DNA from: an uncultured Erysipelotrichaceae bacterium
Lineage (GTDB): Bacteria > Bacillota_I > Bacilli_A > Erysipelotrichales > Erysipelotrichaceae
Length of the DNA: 7,679 nt
NCBI GenBank assembly: GCA_947575425.1
Contig: CANPNQ010000044.1
Span: 1 to 7,679, forward strand
Reading direction: 5' to 3'
The position numbers and the translations under genes were made by a program. Below the pieces are notes generated by a model. That model saw only the letters and a list, made by a program, of their open reading frames with translations, was not told the origin of the DNA and searched no databases. Below, piece by piece: positions 6,142 to 7,679 of the stretch. The first letter of the stretch is position 1; every line of letters starts with the position of its first letter.

Positions 6142-6163
6142 GACCTCATAAGAAAGCGAGGTC
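6142..6163 (+). promoter_or_regulatory. Hairpin covering the transposase ribosome site
   Basis: GACCTC (6142-6147) and GAGGTC (6158-6163) form a perfect 6-bp stem with a 10-base loop. The right arm contains the GAGG ribosome site, 5 bases before ATG at 6167. Such stems in several insertion sequences hide the ribosome site on transcripts that read in from outside, keeping transposase low. If transcription starts about 7 bases after the -10 box, near 6144, the internal promoter's RNA would lack part of the left arm and escape this block; that start is inferred. Confidence 0.5.
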
Positions 6164-6166
6164 ATT

Positions 6167-7567
6167 ATGAGAAAGGTTGATCTTAGAATGAATGAACAAT
6201 TTAAGTATGTTGTTATCAAAAAACTTGTGGATTCCAACGGTAATAAGAAGAATGCTGCTATTAAACTGAATTGCTCCCTACGCACTGTGAATCGCTTGAT
6301 CATCAAGTATAAAATGGAAGGTAAACAGGGCTTTGTTCATAAAAACAGAGGCAGAAAACCTGCCACTGCTTTTACGGATGACATCAAAGCCAAAGTCATT
6401 GATTTATACAATACCAAATACTTCGGCGCTAATCTCGCTCATTTTTCTCAACTTCTTAATAAACATGAGGGGATTCTTATCAGTGATTCCACCCTTAATC
6501 ATTGGCTTCGTGATGTGGATATTCTTTCTCCTAAAGCCAGAAGAAAAACCAAACGTCGTCTGGAAGCTGATCTGAGAAATCGTAAAAAAGCCTCTTCTTC
6601 CCTAAAACAGAAGGCTGTTATTGAAGATAAACTGGAACTGTTAAATAGATCTGATGTACACCCAAGACGCCCCAGATGTGCTTATATGGGTGAACTGGTT
6701 CAATTGGATGCTTCTCCTCATCTCTGGTTTGGTAACTCCATATCTTACCTGCATTTAGCCATTGACGATGCCACAGGCATGATTTTAGGTGCTTTCTTTG
6801 ATACCCAGGAAACGCTTCGCGCTTATTATGAGATCACTCATCAAATTCTTAAAACCTATGGTATCCCCGCTAAATTCCTTACCGATCGTAGAACCGTCTT
6901 TGAATACAAAAGAAAAAACGCATCCTGTGATGAACAAGATACGTTTACTCAGTTCTCCTATGCCTGTCATCAGCTTGGCATCGAACTGGAATGCACAAGT
7001 GTCCCGCAAGCCAAAGGACGCATAGAGCGTCTGAATCAGACCTTACAATCACGTTTGGTTATTGAACTCAGACTTGCGGGCATTACCACCATAGAGGAAG
7101 CAAATCAATTCCTACCGACTTATTTGAAGGAATTCAACGCTTTGTTCTCTCTACCTGTTAATCATACAAGAAGTGTGTTTGAAAAGCAACCCTCTGATCG
7201 AGAAATTAATCATATTCTCTCTGTACTCTCTTGTAGGAAGCTGGACGGAGGCAACTGTATCCGCTATAAGAATAAGTATTACATGCCTATCACACGTAAT
7301 GCAAATAAGGCATACATGAAGAAAGGGATGACAGCCATGGTGATTGAAGCCTTTGATGGAGGCTTATATGTGAATATTTTGGATCATATTTTTGCCTTGG
7401 AGGAAATTCCCCTTCGTGAAGCTAAGTCTAAAACATTTGATCCTATCACCAAAGATGATAAGCCTAATAAGGTCTATATCCCTCCAATGTCTCATCCTTG
7501 GAAACACGCTTCTTTTCAAGCTTATATTGCGAAACAAAAGCACCGTAATCTTGGTGCTAATGTTTAA
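6167..7567 (+). CDS. IS1202-type (ISNCY) transposase
   Basis: DDE transposase of 466 residues, a normal full length for this group. Residues 1-65 form a helix-turn-helix region (KKLVDSNGNKKNAAIKLNCS, then TVNRLIIKYK and HKNRGRKP). The retroviral-integrase-type core carries D181 in GELVQLDASPHLWFG, D240 in FLTDRRTVFEY and E287 in PQAKGRIERLNQTL. The C-terminal YIPPMSHPWKHASFQ motif is characteristic of IS1202-like proteins. The reading frame is intact, so the enzyme may be active. The ATG at 6167 has a GAGG site 5 bases upstream; an ATG at 6188 is an alternative. It reads away from the thiamine operon towards the right end of the element. Confidence 0.93.
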   Translation: MRKVDLRMNEQFKYVVIKKLVDSNGNKKNAAIKLNCSLRTVNRLIIKYKMEGKQGFVHKNRGRKPATAFTDDIKAKVIDLYNTKYFGANLAHFSQLLNKHEGILISDSTLNHWLRDVDILSPKARRKTKRRLEADLRNRKKASSSLKQKAVIEDKLELLNRSDVHPRRPRCAYMGELVQLDASPHLWFGNSISYLHLAIDDATGMILGAFFDTQETLRAYYEITHQILKTYGIPAKFLTDRRTVFEYKRKNASCDEQDTFTQFSYACHQLGIELECTSVPQAKGRIERLNQTLQSRLVIELRLAGITTIEEANQFLPTYLKEFNALFSLPVNHTRSVFEKQPSDREINHILSVLSCRKLDGGNCIRYKNKYYMPITRNANKAYMKKGMTAMVIEAFDGGLYVNILDHIFALEEIPLREAKSKTFDPITKDDKPNKVYIPPMSHPWKHASFQAYIAKQKHRNLGANV

Positions 7568-7575
7568 CTTTTTTT

Positions 7576-7600
7576 GGGACATTTTCATTTTCGCTTGACA
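7576..7600 (+). repeat. Right terminal inverted repeat of the IS1202-type element
   Basis: GGGACATTTTCATTTTCGCT and following bases to TTGACA; its reverse complement matches the left tip at 6073-6097 around the core CGAAAATGAnAATGTC. It begins nine bases after the transposase stop codon. Confidence 0.75.
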
Positions 7601-7627
7601 GATCAAACGCTTACTTTTGCTATTTTT
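7601..7627. repeat. Right 27-bp target duplication
   Basis: Exact copy of 6046-6072. In this copy the closing T-run continues for three more bases (eight Ts in all, against six on the left) before the next element's tip. Confidence 0.85.
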
Positions 7628-7629
7628 TT

Positions 7630-7679
7630 TATGAATCGAAAATGATAATGTCTTAATGTATCGAAATTGATTTTGTCCT
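7630..7679 (+). mobile_element. Left end of a second IS1202-type copy (cut by window edge)
   Basis: The last 50 bases are identical to 6073-6122, covering both end motifs of the element's left end. The window stops exactly before the AAAAGATG that would follow. This is a second copy in the same orientation, placed head-to-tail after the first, or an assembly effect at a repeat. Confidence 0.75.

Larger units (their letters stand above)
6073..7600 (+). mobile_element. IS1202-type insertion sequence, complete (about 1528 bp)
   Basis: One full-length transposase gene between imperfect terminal inverted repeats. The left tip TATGAATCGAAAATGATAAT (6073-6092) and the reverse complement of the right tip, TGTCAAGCGAAAATGAAAAT (7600-7581), agree at 15 of 20 positions and go on to share TGTC. 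The 27-bp flanking duplications support a recent, intact insertion. IS1202 itself is somewhat longer (about 1.75 kb). The element lies upstream of, and divergent from, the thiamine operon, and is followed directly by the left end of a second copy. Confidence 0.88.

Noticed and set aside
1..7600. Composite transposon formed by the two insertion sequences around the lemA and thiamine genes
   Set aside because: The two elements belong to different families (IS30 and IS1202) with different ends, so they cannot move the segment together as a classical composite element. The IS1202 copy has its own target duplication.
6046..7679. Direct repeats as a CRISPR array or attachment sites
   Set aside because: There are only two copies, separated by a full transposase gene, and they match a 27-bp target duplication plus IS left end.

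Overview
The window looks like low-GC Bacillota DNA, possibly an Erysipelotrichia-type gut Firmicute. The grounds are an A/T-rich composition, Gram-positive style ribosome sites, a TPP riboswitch driving an HMP-type ABC importer, and insertion sequences of the IS30 and IS1202 families. The lineage is an inference from gene style, not from a marker gene.

Layout. (1) 1-1094, plus strand: an IS30-family transposase with a cysteine-rich N-terminus, running in from the left edge. (2) 1095-1600: non-coding, with several inverted repeats and a terminator facing the next gene. (3) 1601-2226, minus strand: a LemA-family membrane protein gene broken by three apparent A-tract length changes. (4) 2511-6045, minus strand: one operon with, in transcription order, a strong sigma-A promoter, a complete TPP (THI-box) riboswitch, an expression-platform hairpin, an ABC permease (ThiX-like), a lipoprotein substrate-binding protein of the NMT1/THI5-like type (ThiY-like), an ABC ATPase (ThiZ-like) and a TatD-family metal-dependent hydrolase. 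(5) 6046-7627: an apparently complete IS1202-type element of about 1.53 kb (6073-7600), flanked by 27-bp direct repeats. (6) 7630-7679: the left end of a second, head-to-tail copy of the same element, cut by the window edge.

How it works together. When thiamine pyrophosphate is scarce, the riboswitch should let the leader be expressed. The cell then makes an importer for a thiamine pyrimidine precursor (HMP or a formylated/aminated degradation product). The TatD-like hydrolase, whose start overlaps the end of the ATPase gene, is co-expressed and may process the imported compound. No thiD, thiM, thiE or tenA gene lies in the window. The IS1202 element sits just upstream of the operon's -35 box without damaging promoter or riboswitch.

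Most notable points: the TatD gene in a TPP-controlled importer operon; a leader in which the terminator-like hairpin, the ribosome site and a probable ATT start codon are packed together; the tandem IS1202 arrangement; and the homopolymer-broken lemA-like gene.
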